From assembly GCF_001561915.1 (NCBI RefSeq), contig NZ_LSKU01000001.1, forward strand, positions 1,089,216 to 1,153,215: a stretch of DNA of 64,000 bases, written 5' to 3'. This DNA comes from Tepidibacillus decaturensis. GTDB taxonomy: Bacteria; Bacillota; Bacilli; Tepidibacillales; Tepidibacillaceae. The notes below the pieces were generated by a model that worked only from the letters and a program-made list of their open reading frames with translations, was not told the origin of the DNA and searched no databases. The position numbers and the translations under genes are program-made. Positions 34,726-45,487 of this stretch are shown here, one piece after another. Positions within the stretch are counted from its first letter, which is position 1. Each line of letters begins with the position of its first letter.

Positions 34726-36153
34726 TTATTTTATTTGTCTGTTGATTTGATGTATCGCTTGTCCTAAAGCGCCTTCTGCTGCTTCCATCACCATTTCTCC
34801 TAAGGTTGGGTGAGCATGAATTGTTAAGGCAATATCCTCCAAAGTTGCTCCCATCTCAATGGCTAATCCGATCTCAGCTATCAGGTTTGATGCCTCTGGT
34901 CCAACGACTTGTCCTCCTAACAACAAACCAGTTTCCTGATTGGCAACCAATTTTACAAAACCTGCATCTCCGGCATTCATTGATAAAGATCTACCATTTG
35001 CAGCATATGGGAATTTGCCAGTGATCACTTTTAATCCTTGCTCTTTTGCTTCTGTTTCATTTAGGCCTACACTTGCAATTTCTGGATCAGAGAAAACGAC
35101 GGCAGGAATGGCTTTATAATCAATGGCACTTGGGTGACCTGCAATAGTTTCAGCTGCAACTTTCCCTTCGTAAGAAGCTTTATGTGCCAGTGCTGGTCCA
35201 GGTACAATGTCTCCAATCGCGTACACATTTGGTACGCTTGTTTTGCATTGATGGTCGATTTCAATTAGACCCTTATCGGTCATTTTCATATTGATCGCAT
35301 CAAGTCCAATCTCATCTGTATTTGGACGACGGCCGACAGTTACTAACACATAATCTGCAGTGATTTGTTTTTCTTCATTGTTTCTCGTCGTAAATGTGAC
35401 CGTGATGTCATGATCTGTCTGCTTTGCCTCTTTTGCCATCGCATTGGTGTAGACCTCAACTCCAAGCTTTTTAAGGTTGCGAGTAACAAGTCGAGACATT
35501 TCGGCTTCAAATCCGGGTAAAATTGAATCTAATCCCTCGATGACTGTGACCTTGGTTCCTAATTTTGCATAAGTTTGCCCTAACTCAATCCCTATATAAC
35601 CGCCACCGATCACCATCATAGTTTTTGGTATCTCTTTTAGGGAAAGTGCTTCAGTTGAGGAGATAATTCTGCCACCATAAGGAAACGGTTTTAATTCAAT
35701 TGGTCTTGAACCGGTAGCGATGATACAATGATTAAAACGATACCTACTACCTTCATAGCCACTGACGACACGGATTTCTTTTTCATTAACAAAAATCGCT
35801 TCACCTTTAACCCTTTCAACTTTGTTCCCTTTAAATAAAGAGCTTACCCCATCAGTCAGCTTTTTAACAACGCTTTCTTTCCATTCCTGAACTTTCCCAT
35901 AGTCTATACTTATTCCTTCAGCCTGAATACCTATATTTGAGGCATGAGTCATTATTTCGTAATGATGAGCCGCAGAAATTAAAGCCTTTGATGGAATACA
36001 TCCTCTATTTAAGCAAACGCCACCTACTTCATCTTTTTCTACAACGACAACTTTTTTTCCCAATTGAGCAGCTCGTATTGCAGCAACATATCCACCAGGC
36101 CCTGCGCCAATGACAACTACATCAACATCTTGTGTAAATTCACCAACAACCAA
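34726..36153 (-). CDS. lpdA: Dihydrolipoyl dehydrogenase (E3)
   Basis: 475 residues, FAD flavoprotein reoxidising dihydrolipoamide with NAD in the pyruvate dehydrogenase complex. FAD site VVVIGAGPGGYVAAIRAAQ, redox disulfide GGVCLNRGCIPSKAL, NAD site MVIGGGYIGIELGQTYA, FAD site VYAIGDIVPGPALAHKA, and the C-terminal His-Glu pair in TIHAHPTLGE are all present. It begins at TTG 36153 with GGAGGTG from the last codons of the E2 gene as ribosome site. Last gene of the pdh operon. Confidence 0.97.
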   Translation of the reverse strand: MVVGEFTQDVDVVVIGAGPGGYVAAIRAAQLGKKVVVVEKDEVGGVCLNRGCIPSKALISAAHHYEIMTHASNIGIQAEGISIDYGKVQEWKESVVKKLTDGVSSLFKGNKVERVKGEAIFVNEKEIRVVSGYEGSRYRFNHCIIATGSRPIELKPFPYGGRIISSTEALSLKEIPKTMMVIGGGYIGIELGQTYAKLGTKVTVIEGLDSILPGFEAEMSRLVTRNLKKLGVEVYTNAMAKEAKQTDHDITVTFTTRNNEEKQITADYVLVTVGRRPNTDEIGLDAINMKMTDKGLIEIDHQCKTSVPNVYAIGDIVPGPALAHKASYEGKVAAETIAGHPSAIDYKAIPAVVFSDPEIASVGLNETEAKEQGLKVITGKFPYAANGRSLSMNAGDAGFVKLVANQETGLLLGGQVVGPEASNLIAEIGLAIEMGATLEDIALTIHAHPTLGEMVMEAAEGALGQAIHQINRQIK

Positions 36154-36156
36154 GTT

Positions 36157-37485
36157 TTACACCTCCATCACTAATAACTGTGGATCTTCTAAAAGATCTT
36201 TGACATAGTTTAGGGCATATTGTGCCGTTGCCCCATCAATAATTCGATGATCAAAGCTTAAAGATAATGCCATCACATCTGCAGGCATCACTTCACCATG
36301 TTTGACTACTGGTTTCTTTGAAATGCGACCCGTTCCTAAGATTGCAACTTCCGGATAGTTGATAACTGGAGTAAAGAACATTCCACCAGCAGATCCAATG
36401 TTTGTTATGCTAATAGAACTACCTTTCATTTCGTTTGCTGCCAATTTTCCTTCTCTTCCTCTTGTTGCTAAATCCTTAATTTCAGCAGCAATGGTAAAAA
36501 TACTCTTACGATCGGCATCTTTTACTACAGGTACGATTAAACCGTTCTCCGTATCAGTTGCAATTCCTATATGGTAATAGTTTTTATATACAATCTCTTC
36601 TTTCTCATCATCAACAGATGCCCTCAAAATTGGGTATTGGCGAACTGCGGCAACTAAAGCCTTTACAATGAATGGCAAATAAGTGACCTTAACTCCTTTT
36701 TTCTCCGCCAATGGTTTGATTTTCTCTCTAAATGCAACTAATTCTGTTACATCTACTTCATCCATTACGGTGACATGTGGCGCGGTATATACCGACTTCA
36801 CCATAGCATTTGCGATGACTTTACGAATACCTTTTAATGGCACTCTTTCTTCTAAACCCTCAACTTGTACCGCTTGAGAAACAGCTGTTGACGTTTTTGT
36901 TGGTTCAGCTGCTTTTGCAACAAATTGTTCAGTGGTTTGTACTGCTGTTTTACCAGCTATAAAATTCAAAATATCTTCGCTTGTTACTTGCCCATTACGC
37001 CCTGTGCCAGGAACTTGAGCAATGGAAATCCCTTTTTCCCTAGCAAATTTACGGACACTTGGTGTAGCTAATACTTTGCGATCATCAATTGATGGTGAAA
37101 CAGCATTAGGTGTAGGAGTGTCTTGTTCCATTTTTTCCTTTTTAGGGACTCGTGGTTCATCGGCTATTTCTTTCTTAACATCATTATCAATGACTTCTTG
37201 ATCTACAGCTTTTTTGTCTGCTGTTTCTGCAACGTTTCCTTGACCTTCTACTTTAAAAGTGATTAAGACATCGCCTACTACTGCTATTGCGCCTTCTTCC
37301 ATCTTTAGCTCTAATACTTTTCCTTTGACAGGTGAAGGAATTTCAACAACAGCTTTATCATTTTGTACTTCCAATATGACTTGATCTTCTTCTACGATAT
37401 CTCCTGGCTTTACATGCCATTTCATGATCTCCCCCTCATGGATACCTTCACCGATATCGGGGAGCTTAAATTCAAATACACCCAT
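36157..37485 (-). CDS. pdhC: Dihydrolipoamide acetyltransferase (E2) of pyruvate dehydrogenase
   Basis: 442 residues from ATG 37485 (GGAGG upstream). One N-terminal lipoyl domain with the lipoyl-lysine in [14 protein letters not shown], a charged/proline-rich linker, a peripheral-subunit-binding domain ([14 protein letters not shown]...[14 protein letters not shown]), and the catalytic core with [17 protein letters not shown] near the end. It transfers the acetyl group from E1 to CoA. It lies between pdhB and lpdA; lipoyl attachment may use the LipL-type enzyme encoded 4 kb upstream. Confidence 0.96.
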   Translation of the reverse strand: MGVFEFKLPDIGEGIHEGEIMKWHVKPGDIVEEDQVILEVQNDKAVVEIPSPVKGKVLELKMEEGAIAVVGDVLITFKVEGQGNVAETADKKAVDQEVIDNDVKKEIADEPRVPKKEKMEQDTPTPNAVSPSIDDRKVLATPSVRKFAREKGISIAQVPGTGRNGQVTSEDILNFIAGKTAVQTTEQFVAKAAEPTKTSTAVSQAVQVEGLEERVPLKGIRKVIANAMVKSVYTAPHVTVMDEVDVTELVAFREKIKPLAEKKGVKVTYLPFIVKALVAAVRQYPILRASVDDEKEEIVYKNYYHIGIATDTENGLIVPVVKDADRKSIFTIAAEIKDLATRGREGKLAANEMKGSSISITNIGSAGGMFFTPVINYPEVAILGTGRISKKPVVKHGEVMPADVMALSLSFDHRIIDGATAQYALNYVKDLLEDPQLLVMEV

Positions 37486-37513
37486 TTTTTTTAACCTCCT
37501 TTTTTCTTTCCAA

Positions 37514-38494
37514 TTAAAAATCAAGTACTTGTTCAATACCTTCGATGACCCGTGTTGGGTCTGGCAACCATTCATCTTCAATCATGCCAAACGGATATAC
37601 GGTATCAGGTGAAGTCACACGAAGAACTGGAGCTTCTAAATACAGAATCCCTTTTTCAGTAATTTGAGCAATGATTTCTGCTGCTGCTCCTGATGTTCTT
37701 TGGGCTTCCTGTACAACAATTGCGCGATTTGTTTTTTCTACCGATTTTAAAACGGTCTCTGTATCGATTGGATTGATGGTACGAAGATCTATTACCTCAA
37801 CCTTTACTCCACGTTTCTTCTCAATTTCCTCTGCCGCTTTTAATGAGGTGTGAACCATCGCTCCATATGTAATAATCGTTATATCTGTACCCTCACGAAC
37901 GATATTGGCCTTGCCAATTGGAACGGTATATTCGCCTTCAGGTACTTCTTGACGGAAAGAACGATATAGTTTCATATGCTCCATAAAAAAGACAGGATCA
38001 TTATCACGAATGGCTGAAATCAATAAGCCTTTGGCATCATAGGGGTTGGATGGAATAACTACCTTCAATCCAGGAGTTTGCATTAAATACCCCTCTAAAC
38101 TGTCTGCATGTAATTCTGGTGTTTTTACTCCACCACCAAAAGGAGCTCTGAAGGTTATGGGGCTATGGAATCTACCATTGGTACGGTATCGAATGCGTGG
38201 AGCTTGTGCACAAATGGAGTCCATCGCTTCAAAAATAAAACCAATAAACTGAATTTCGGCAATTGGGCGATATCCCATTAATCCTAAACCGATTGCTAAC
38301 CCTGCAATTCCTGATTCTGATAAGGGGGTGTCAAAAACACGGTCTTCTCCAAATTCATCTTGCAATCCAGCTGTTGCCCGGAAAACACCTCCGTATTTTC
38401 CTACATCTTCCCCAAATAATAAGACGTTGGTATCTCTTGCTAATTCAACACGCATTGCATCAGTTATCGCTTGAATCATTGTCATTTGTGGCAT
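37514..38494 (-). CDS. pdhB: Pyruvate dehydrogenase E1 component, beta subunit
   Basis: 326 residues from ATG 38494 (AGGGAGG upstream). Typical E1-beta motifs: [57 protein letters not shown] and [20 protein letters not shown]. With the alpha subunit it forms the ThDP-dependent decarboxylase. The gene overlaps the end of pdhA by about 2 bases, indicating translational coupling. Confidence 0.96.
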   Translation of the reverse strand: MPQMTMIQAITDAMRVELARDTNVLLFGEDVGKYGGVFRATAGLQDEFGEDRVFDTPLSESGIAGLAIGLGLMGYRPIAEIQFIGFIFEAMDSICAQAPRIRYRTNGRFHSPITFRAPFGGGVKTPELHADSLEGYLMQTPGLKVVIPSNPYDAKGLLISAIRDNDPVFFMEHMKLYRSFRQEVPEGEYTVPIGKANIVREGTDITIITYGAMVHTSLKAAEEIEKKRGVKVEVIDLRTINPIDTETVLKSVEKTNRAIVVQEAQRTSGAAAEIIAQITEKGILYLEAPVLRVTSPDTVYPFGMIEDEWLPDPTRVIEGIEQVLDF

Positions 38495-38495
38495 T

Positions 38496-39667
<1,172 letters not shown>

Positions 39668-39706
39668 TCAAAAACAGACAAACTCATACTAAAGGAGAGA
39701 TCATCA

Positions 39707-40444
39707 ATGAACGATCAACGATATTACAAACGAATAATTATTAAGGAAAAAGTAGAATCAAAGTATTTAGGAGAAAGTAGAACCGCAATCATTTATCTTC
39801 CACCAGGTTATAACGAACTTTTGACTTACCCTGTCGTTTATTGTCAGGATGGTGAACAATTTTTCAACTTTGGTCGGATTGCGACTCAAGCTACTCGCCT
39901 GATATTAGATGAAAATATTGAACCGATGATTATTATTGGAGTAGAAATGAAAAAAAACGTAAGAACTTCAGAATATCATCCTGAAGGCTCACGTTTTCCA
40001 AATTATACTCGTTTTTTTGTGGAGGAATTTGTTCCTTTTGTAGAAAATCGTTTTCCCATTAGACAAGAGGCAGATCAAAGAACTTTGGCTGGCGATTCTT
40101 TAGGTGGAACGGTTTCACTCCAACTTGCTTTAGACCACCCAAATCGATTTCGCAACATCCTTTCATTGTCAGGGGCCTTTTTTGAACCAAGTTTTGTCCG
40201 CATTCAGGCGGAACAAGATCTATCATGGCTTACGATGTATATGGTGGCTGGACTCGATGAAACGGCTGTACAAACTGATGCTGGAACCTTTAACTTTTTG
40301 GAAATCAATCGAAAGACAAAAAAGCTTCTTGAGGAAAAAAAAGCTAACATTCATTATATTGAAAGACCTGGAACCCATATTTGGGGATTTTGGCAAAGAG
40401 AAATCCCAGATGCATTACGTTTCTTTTTTGGTTCTATTGTGTAA
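39707..40444 (+). CDS. Alpha/beta-hydrolase esterase (esterase D / Fes-like)
   Basis: 245 residues. Fold landmarks: TAIIYLPPGYNELLTYPVVY, the nucleophile elbow LAGDSLGGTVSLQLALD (Ser in GDSLGG), and a late His in RPGTHIWGFWQ. This is the putative esterase family PF00756 that includes enterochelin esterase Fes and esterase D-like proteins; substrate unknown. No signal peptide, so it is cytosolic. ATG 39707 is chosen because AAAGGAGAG lies 8 bases upstream. It converges with lipL (overlap of about 10 bases at the 3-prime ends). Confidence 0.85.
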   Translation: MNDQRYYKRIIIKEKVESKYLGESRTAIIYLPPGYNELLTYPVVYCQDGEQFFNFGRIATQATRLILDENIEPMIIIGVEMKKNVRTSEYHPEGSRFPNYTRFFVEEFVPFVENRFPIRQEADQRTLAGDSLGGTVSLQLALDHPNRFRNILSLSGAFFEPSFVRIQAEQDLSWLTMYMVAGLDETAVQTDAGTFNFLEINRKTKKLLEEKKANIHYIERPGTHIWGFWQREIPDALRFFFGSIV

Positions 40445-41240
40445 TATCGTATTTTGTTTTTAATTCAATCATCATTTGATTGATTTCATTTTCATATAAA
40501 GTATCAAAGGATTGGGCGTTTTCATAGATAAGTTTATCACCATATTTATTCTTTAGTGCGATTTTCAAGTGAAAAAGAAACTCTTCTATGGATGAAACAT
40601 TGGCTAACTCTTTTAAAGTACCTATTTTTTCTAGCTGAATCGAGGGTACATTGAATTCCTCTATTCTCCCTCCTGAAGCGATCTCATAAAATTGTTGAAC
40701 GAGTTTAGCCTTTTCCGCCCCAATTCCTAAAACATTGATGAAGGCATGGGCAATAAAAGCCTTCAATTGGCGTCGTTGAGCAATTCCACAGAACTTTCTA
40801 TGATTGATACTTAAGTCGTAGTCTCCTGGACAGTAGGAACCTTTTATCTCACCCTTTTCAATTCTTACAGGGTAGGATTGAAGGGTATCCTTAATCAGTT
40901 GAAAGATGATTTCAAAATCTTGCTGAAAACGGTATATTTGGCCTTTGATTGGCTGGATCAACGATATGTTTATAACACCATTGTCTAAAGGCACAGCTGC
41001 ACCACCTGAGTGGCGAACCATCACTTCATACCCTTGATCATGAAGCCATAATTTTGCTTTACCTGCATGAGGTAATCGACTATCTCGTAATCCCATTACA
41101 AATGCTTTGGGATGTTGCCAAATATGGATTATTGGTTCATGTCCATCCCCGACTTTTTGGCATAACTCTTCTTCAAACGCAAAAGGATAGAGAATAGAAG
41201 GTATTCTTTCGTTTTTTATACGATCTATCACAATCGGCAT
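40434..41240 (-). CDS. lipL: Octanoyl-[GcvH]:protein N-octanoyltransferase LipL-like
   Basis: 268-residue member of the BPL/LplA/LipB superfamily. Motifs: RHSGGAAVPLDNGVINISL, the catalytic-cysteine segment GSYCPGDYDLSINHRKFCGIAQRR, and a small C-terminal region. The GSYCPGxYDLS pattern is that of LipL, which moves octanoyl groups from GcvH to E2 subunits by amidotransfer in Bacillus. That fits its location next to the pdh operon. It could also be another lipoate-protein ligase-like enzyme, but the cysteine supports LipL. Confidence 0.87.
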   Translation of the reverse strand: MPIVIDRIKNERIPSILYPFAFEEELCQKVGDGHEPIIHIWQHPKAFVMGLRDSRLPHAGKAKLWLHDQGYEVMVRHSGGAAVPLDNGVINISLIQPIKGQIYRFQQDFEIIFQLIKDTLQSYPVRIEKGEIKGSYCPGDYDLSINHRKFCGIAQRRQLKAFIAHAFINVLGIGAEKAKLVQQFYEIASGGRIEEFNVPSIQLEKIGTLKELANVSSIEEFLFHLKIALKNKYGDKLIYENAQSFDTLYENEINQMMIELKTKYDITQ

Positions 41241-41297
41241 CTTTAGCTCTCGTCTCCTACTGTTGCTTTTCTAAAGCAACTTCATTTTTTAATTCCT

Positions 41298-42208
41298 TTA
41301 TGAAGTGAAAAATAAACTTTTGGTTAAAAGGTCTTCACCCAACTTTGTATTAGGGAAAATCGTTTGAGTATCCTCTAAAAAATCTTCAGGATTTGTCAAG
41401 GATGGGCTAAAATGAGTTAACCAAAGTTCTTTCACTTGTCCATTCTTAGCCAATGTGGCGGCTTCAGAAAAAAGCATATGTTTATGTTCTTCTGCTTTAT
41501 GAAGATATGCATCCGATCCATACATTCCTTCAGCGATCAACAAGTCTGCATCACGAACAAATTCTATTAAGTCATCAGTTGGTCTTGTGTCTGTACAATA
41601 AGCGACTTTTAAACCTTTTCTTGGTTCATCAAGTACCATATCTGGTGTAAAATGTTTCCCCTCAAAATAGACCTCCTCTTCCTTCTGTAGTTTTTTCCAG
41701 AATTCAAGAGGAACATCATTTTTTTGGCCTTTTCCGGATTAAATTTTCTCCCACGCTTTACCTCTAAGGTGTAGGCTAGGCATGGGATGGTATGCTCAAC
41801 TGGAAGTGCATGAATGATTAGATGATTGATTTTTACTGTCTGTATTTTATCTAGCGGAAGTTCAATCAGATGAAGTTCATAAGGAAGATTCGGGGCGATC
41901 ACGATTAGACCCCTAATTACTTCATTCAACCCTGTTGGTCCTATCAATGTAAGTGGTTCTGTTCTGCCAGAATTTCCAATAGTCAGAAGTAGTCCTGGCA
42001 AACCTACTACGTGGTCTGCATGGTAATGAGTAAAACATATGGCTTCAATTGCTTTCAGTCCCCATCCTAACCTTTTTAAAGGAATTTGTGTTCCTTCACC
42101 ACAATCAATAAGTATCAATTTTCCTAGATAGGAGGCAATCATAGAGGTTAACCATCGGTTTGGAATCGGCATGGTTCCTCCATTGCCTAATAGGCAGATA
42201 TCTAGCAT
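41298..42208 (-). CDS. rnz: Ribonuclease Z, with one-base frameshift
   Basis: Two frames join to 303 residues, the normal length of tRNA 3-prime processing endonuclease RNase Z. Part one: LLGNGGTMPIPNRWLTSM, LIDCGEGTQIPLKR, the metallo-beta-lactamase zinc motif FTHYHADHVVGLPGLL. Part two: VAYCTDTRPTDDLIEFV (Asp ligand) and LWLTHFSPS (His ligand). Between them the second frame reads DVPLEFWKKLQKEEEVYFEG. The break is at an A7 tract (41719-41725); eight A restore the frame. RNase Z is essential in B. subtilis, so a true knockout would be surprising unless another copy exists. Confidence 0.9.
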
Positions 42209-42263
42209 ACTAATCTCCTCTACAAATGGATTTCATTCATTCTTAGTTTTTCTCTTTTTTGAA

Positions 42264-42292
42264 GAAAAAACCTACCGTTTTGCAGGTAGGTT
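42264..42292 (-). terminator. Terminator of the YajQ gene
   Basis: ACCTACC/GGTAGGT stem followed by TTTTTT on the minus strand. Confidence 0.85.
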
Positions 42293-42302
42293 ATACTTTA
42301 GG

Positions 42303-42794
42303 CTATCTGTAGTTTGTAAATTGTAGCTCTAAGCCATAGTCTTTTCCTTTTAATAGTTGTATGACAGATTGTAAATCATCTCTACTTTTGCCAGATACGC
42401 GAATTTGTTCACTCGTGATCTGCGCTTGGACTTTGATCTTAGAGTCTTTGATATCTTTTATGATTTTTTTTGCAACATCGGTTTCTATACCTTGTTTTAT
42501 TTTGATCATTTGGCGAACCGTTCCACCAGATGCCTGCTCTATCTTACCATAATCTAAGTTTTTAATCGATACTTTTCGATTGATTAACTTGGTTTGAAGA
42601 ACATCGATTACACTTTTTAACTTATATTCATCATCTGAGACCATTTTGATTTCTTCCCCTTGAAGGCTTACTTCAGATTTGCTATTTTTGAAATCGTAAC
42701 GTTGAATGATTTCTCTCACTGTTTGATTGATTGCATTATCTACCTCTTGCATATTGACCTCGGAAACAATGTCAAATGAATTATCTTTTGCCAT
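42303..42794 (-). CDS. YajQ family nucleotide-binding protein
   Basis: 163 residues of the YajQ family (UPF0234). Family features: [75 protein letters not shown] and [15 protein letters not shown]. Some proteobacterial members bind cyclic di-GMP; for Firmicutes the ligand is not established, but it is worth noting since a c-di-GMP riboswitch lies elsewhere in this window. Cytosolic, monocistronic. Confidence 0.92.
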   Translation of the reverse strand: MAKDNSFDIVSEVNMQEVDNAINQTVREIIQRYDFKNSKSEVSLQGEEIKMVSDDEYKLKSVIDVLQTKLINRKVSIKNLDYGKIEQASGGTVRQMIKIKQGIETDVAKKIIKDIKDSKIKVQAQITSEQIRVSGKSRDDLQSVIQLLKGKDYGLELQFTNYR

Positions 42795-42861
42795 AAATCA
42801 TCATCCTTTCTACTTGTAACTTTTATCACTTATGTACTCTTACATTATACAATAATCACGA

Positions 42862-44025
42862 TTATACGTGGTTTGATTCCCCATCAGAATTTTTTTTCTT
42901 TCGTGGACGTGGGCCAAAGTACTGATAATAGTCAACTTTTAAATTCCCATTGTATAGTTTTCTTTTTTTCGTTGCGGGCTTTCCGAACAACGTTTCAAAC
43001 TTTTCATAGGAAGTCAAGATATAATAGGACCATGTATCCAGTTTAGTAAAAACTCTCCCCATGTCTATGTATAATTGCTCAACTTCTCGCCGATCACTTA
43101 AACGCTCCCCATAAGGAGGATTGCAGATAATGGCTCCATATTTTTGCTCACTCATTATTTGTCTTACATCCATGCGCTGAAAATGAATCTGTTCATCTAC
43201 TCCTGCTTCATATGCATTTCTTTTAGCCACTTTCAAAATTTCCCCATCTATATCGCTACCGAGAATCTCTAAAGGGCGATCATATTGTGCCAAATCATGG
43301 GTTTCTGCCCTAGCTTGCCGCCAGATGTCTCGGGGAATAATAGGCCAGCTTTCTGAAACAAATTCACGATTCATACCTGGGGCAATATTCTGACCAATTA
43401 AAGCTGCTTCAATAGGAATGGTACCTGACCCGCAAAAGGGGTCAATTAAGGGTAAATCAGGATTCCATTTTGTAATTTGGATCAATGCGGCAGCCATGGT
43501 TTCTTTCAATGGTGCTGCTCCAATCCAATCTCGATATCCTCTTTTATGCAATCCAGGACCAGACGTATCGATCGTTAGGGTTGCAATATCCTTTAATAAG
43601 GCAACTTCCACCTTAAATATAGGCCCATTTTCCTCAAACCACTCCACTTTATATGTTTTTTTCAGGCTTTCAACGATTGCTTTTTTAGTGATGGCTTGTA
43701 CATCTGGCACACTAAAGAGTTTGGATTTTACAGATTTTCCTTCAACAGGAAATTGTCCGTTTTTCGGAATCCAATCCGCCCAAGGAAGAGACTTTGTTTT
43801 CTCAAACAATTCTTCAAATGTCGTTACTTTAAATTCACCGATCTTTAATCGGATACGATCGGAGGTACGCAACCAAAGATTAGTCTTAGCTATTGCTGAT
43901 AAATCGGTGGTAAATTCAACCTTGCCATTATCTACTTTGACTTCATATCCTAACTTTTTGACTTCGTCTGCTACAACAGCTTCAAGTCCAAAGGTGGAGG
44001 TAGCAATTAAGTTCACTTTCTGCAT
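42862..44025 (-). CDS. THUMP-domain class I rRNA methyltransferase (YpsC/RlmL-like)
   Basis: 387 residues. Ferredoxin-like/THUMP N-terminal half (LIATSTFGLEAVVADEVKKL ... ATLTIDTSGPGLHKRGYR) and a SAM-dependent methyltransferase half with LPLIDPFCGSGTIPIEAAL (SAM loop), ILGSDIDGEILKVAKRN and the N6/N2-type catalytic motif CNPPYGERL. The family modifies guanine N2 in 23S rRNA (RlmL N-terminal half) or related targets. The C-terminus is lysine-rich (RPRKKKNSDG). It is transcribed alone, divergent from the cold-shock gene. Confidence 0.92.
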   Translation of the reverse strand: MQKVNLIATSTFGLEAVVADEVKKLGYEVKVDNGKVEFTTDLSAIAKTNLWLRTSDRIRLKIGEFKVTTFEELFEKTKSLPWADWIPKNGQFPVEGKSVKSKLFSVPDVQAITKKAIVESLKKTYKVEWFEENGPIFKVEVALLKDIATLTIDTSGPGLHKRGYRDWIGAAPLKETMAAALIQITKWNPDLPLIDPFCGSGTIPIEAALIGQNIAPGMNREFVSESWPIIPRDIWRQARAETHDLAQYDRPLEILGSDIDGEILKVAKRNAYEAGVDEQIHFQRMDVRQIMSEQKYGAIICNPPYGERLSDRREVEQLYIDMGRVFTKLDTWSYYILTSYEKFETLFGKPATKKRKLYNGNLKVDYYQYFGPRPRKKKNSDGESNHV

Positions 44026-44202
44026 CGTAAAAAAACTCCTTTCACTATTGGAAAGTTTACCCTTTTTTCTGATTGAAATCCAGTGTTTAATTATTTATAG
44101 ATTCATAAAAAATTTTTCTAAAAATATTTTACAACAGGAACTTTTTAGTATATAATCTAAATTGACCATTGAACTTAAAAGAATAGTTTAGGATTGAGTA
44201 AT

Positions 44203-44270
44203 AAATCGTAACTTCATTAGAAGCGGAGCGAATTTTTTTACGATTCCTACGCTTTTATGAATTACGATTT
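44203..44270 (+). repeat. Long imperfect hairpin upstream of the cold-shock promoter
   Basis: AAATCGTAACTTCAT and ATGAATTACGATTT can pair (one bulge), with AGCG/CGCT inside, followed by TTTTTTGTTTTT on the plus strand. It lies before the csp promoter, so it may be a terminator or the end of a short RNA. Confidence 0.55.
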
Positions 44271-44291
44271 TTTGTTTTTCCAAAATATTTT

Positions 44292-44321
44292 TTGAGAACG
44301 TGGTTAAATTAATTTTATACA
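44292..44321 (+). promoter_or_regulatory. Promoter of the cold-shock gene
   Basis: TTGAGA, 18 bases, TATACA; the start codon lies about 30 bases beyond the predicted transcription start. Confidence 0.6.
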
Positions 44322-44353
44322 ATGTGTATAAGGAAGACTTAGGAGGTTTCACA

Positions 44354-44551
44354 ATGCAAGGTAAAGTAAAATGGTTTAATTCAGAAAAAGGTTTTGGATT
44401 CATCGAAGTTGATGGCGGAGACGATGTATTCGTTCACTTCTCAGCAATTCAAGGTGACGGTTTCAAAACATTAGAAGAAGGACAAAAAGTTACATTTGAT
44501 ATCGTTGAAGGTAACCGTGGTCCTCAAGCTGCTAACGTTATTAAGCTATAA
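44354..44551 (+). CDS. Cold-shock protein (CspA/CspB family)
   Basis: 65-residue OB-fold RNA chaperone. RNP1 KGFGFIEV and RNP2 DVFVHFSAI are intact, and the sequence starts [16 protein letters not shown] as in Bacillus CspB/CspD. ATG 44354 has TAGGAGG eight bases upstream. Codon use is strongly biased toward frequent codons, as expected for a highly expressed gene. A clear terminator follows. Confidence 0.96.
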   Translation: MQGKVKWFNSEKGFGFIEVDGGDDVFVHFSAIQGDGFKTLEEGQKVTFDIVEGNRGPQAANVIKL

Positions 44552-44584
44552 TTCTTATAGAATATAGAAAATATCAGAAGCGAA

Positions 44585-44614
44585 AGTCTCTCTTACAACA
44601 GAGAGACTTTTTTT
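44585..44614 (+). terminator. Terminator of the cold-shock gene
   Basis: AGTCTCTCT/AGAGAGACT stem followed by T7. Confidence 0.9.
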
Positions 44615-44641
44615 GACCAAATATAACCTTTGTGTGTTAAA

Positions 44642-45451
44642 TTAGTGCTGGCAAACGTTACAAAAGAATGTTTTTCTTGAAGAGACTTCTTCTCTAAGGA
44701 TTGGATTCCCACAGCGAACACACGGCTCTTCTTCCCGATCGTATACTTTACATCTTGGATCAAATTGTCCTGTGATTTGATCGCCAACGTAAAGGGGATT
44801 TTCCATATACCCTCCATAAGCGATCGCTTCTTGTAATACTTCACGTATTCCTTTGAATAGCTTTGATCTTTCATCTATTGAAAGGTCTTGTATCTGTCTC
44901 ATAGGCTTGATTTCTGCTGAAAAGCAAATTTCATCAGAATAGCAATTTCCGATACCAGAGATAAAGTGTTGATCCACTAATGAAGTTTTTAAGATACCTC
45001 TCTTTTTTTCAATATGTTGAAGAAACTTAGCCTCTGTAAAATCAGAGGCTAAAGGTTCAGGTCCTAATTTTTGTAAGACTTGATTAGCCTCCTCAAAATT
45101 TAATAGGTGTAAATACCCTAATCTTAGGCCAATAAAATAAAGATGATGATCTCCAAAGGAAAGACGTACCTGAATAGTTCTTTTCGGTTTTTCTGCTTCT
45201 GTTCCATAAAACATCCATCCTCCTAACATAAGGTGTAATAGAAGAACTTTGTTATCGTTTAAATGGAATAGGAGATGTTTAGCACTCCGTTCAATTCTAA
45301 TCACCTGTTTCCCTTTTACCTCTTCTATAAACTTCACAACGGGTATATTAATGGAGTTGGCCCGATTCACTTCGACATTGGTAATTGGTTTTCCGATGAT
45401 TTTTTCTGTAAGCAATCTTTTATAGGTTTCCATTTCTGGTAGTTCTGGCAT
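44642..45451 (-). CDS. Fpg/Nei family DNA glycosylase
   Basis: 269 residues from MPELPEMETY, where Pro1 is the catalytic Schiff-base nucleophile after Met removal. Other features: Lys in SAKHLLFHL, the H2TH region (ISGIGNCYSDEICF), and a C-terminal zinc finger with two CxxC pairs (CVRCGNP, CNVC). It excises oxidised bases and nicks the abasic site. It is more divergent than typical MutM (PELPEM rather than PELPEV), so it may be a second Fpg/Nei paralogue. ATG 45451 is fixed by the required Met-Pro. Confidence 0.88.
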   Translation of the reverse strand: MPELPEMETYKRLLTEKIIGKPITNVEVNRANSINIPVVKFIEEVKGKQVIRIERSAKHLLFHLNDNKVLLLHLMLGGWMFYGTEAEKPKRTIQVRLSFGDHHLYFIGLRLGYLHLLNFEEANQVLQKLGPEPLASDFTEAKFLQHIEKKRGILKTSLVDQHFISGIGNCYSDEICFSAEIKPMRQIQDLSIDERSKLFKGIREVLQEAIAYGGYMENPLYVGDQITGQFDPRCKVYDREEEPCVRCGNPILREEVSSRKTFFCNVCQH

Positions 45452-45487
45452 ACTCATCCCTCATTCATTCAATGTTATTTCTTAATA

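Noticed and set aside
43418-44155. Long plus-strand open frame (245 codons) opposite the rRNA methyltransferase
   Set aside because: It is antisense to a clearly conserved gene, has no ribosome site, and encodes low-complexity, unrecognisable protein.
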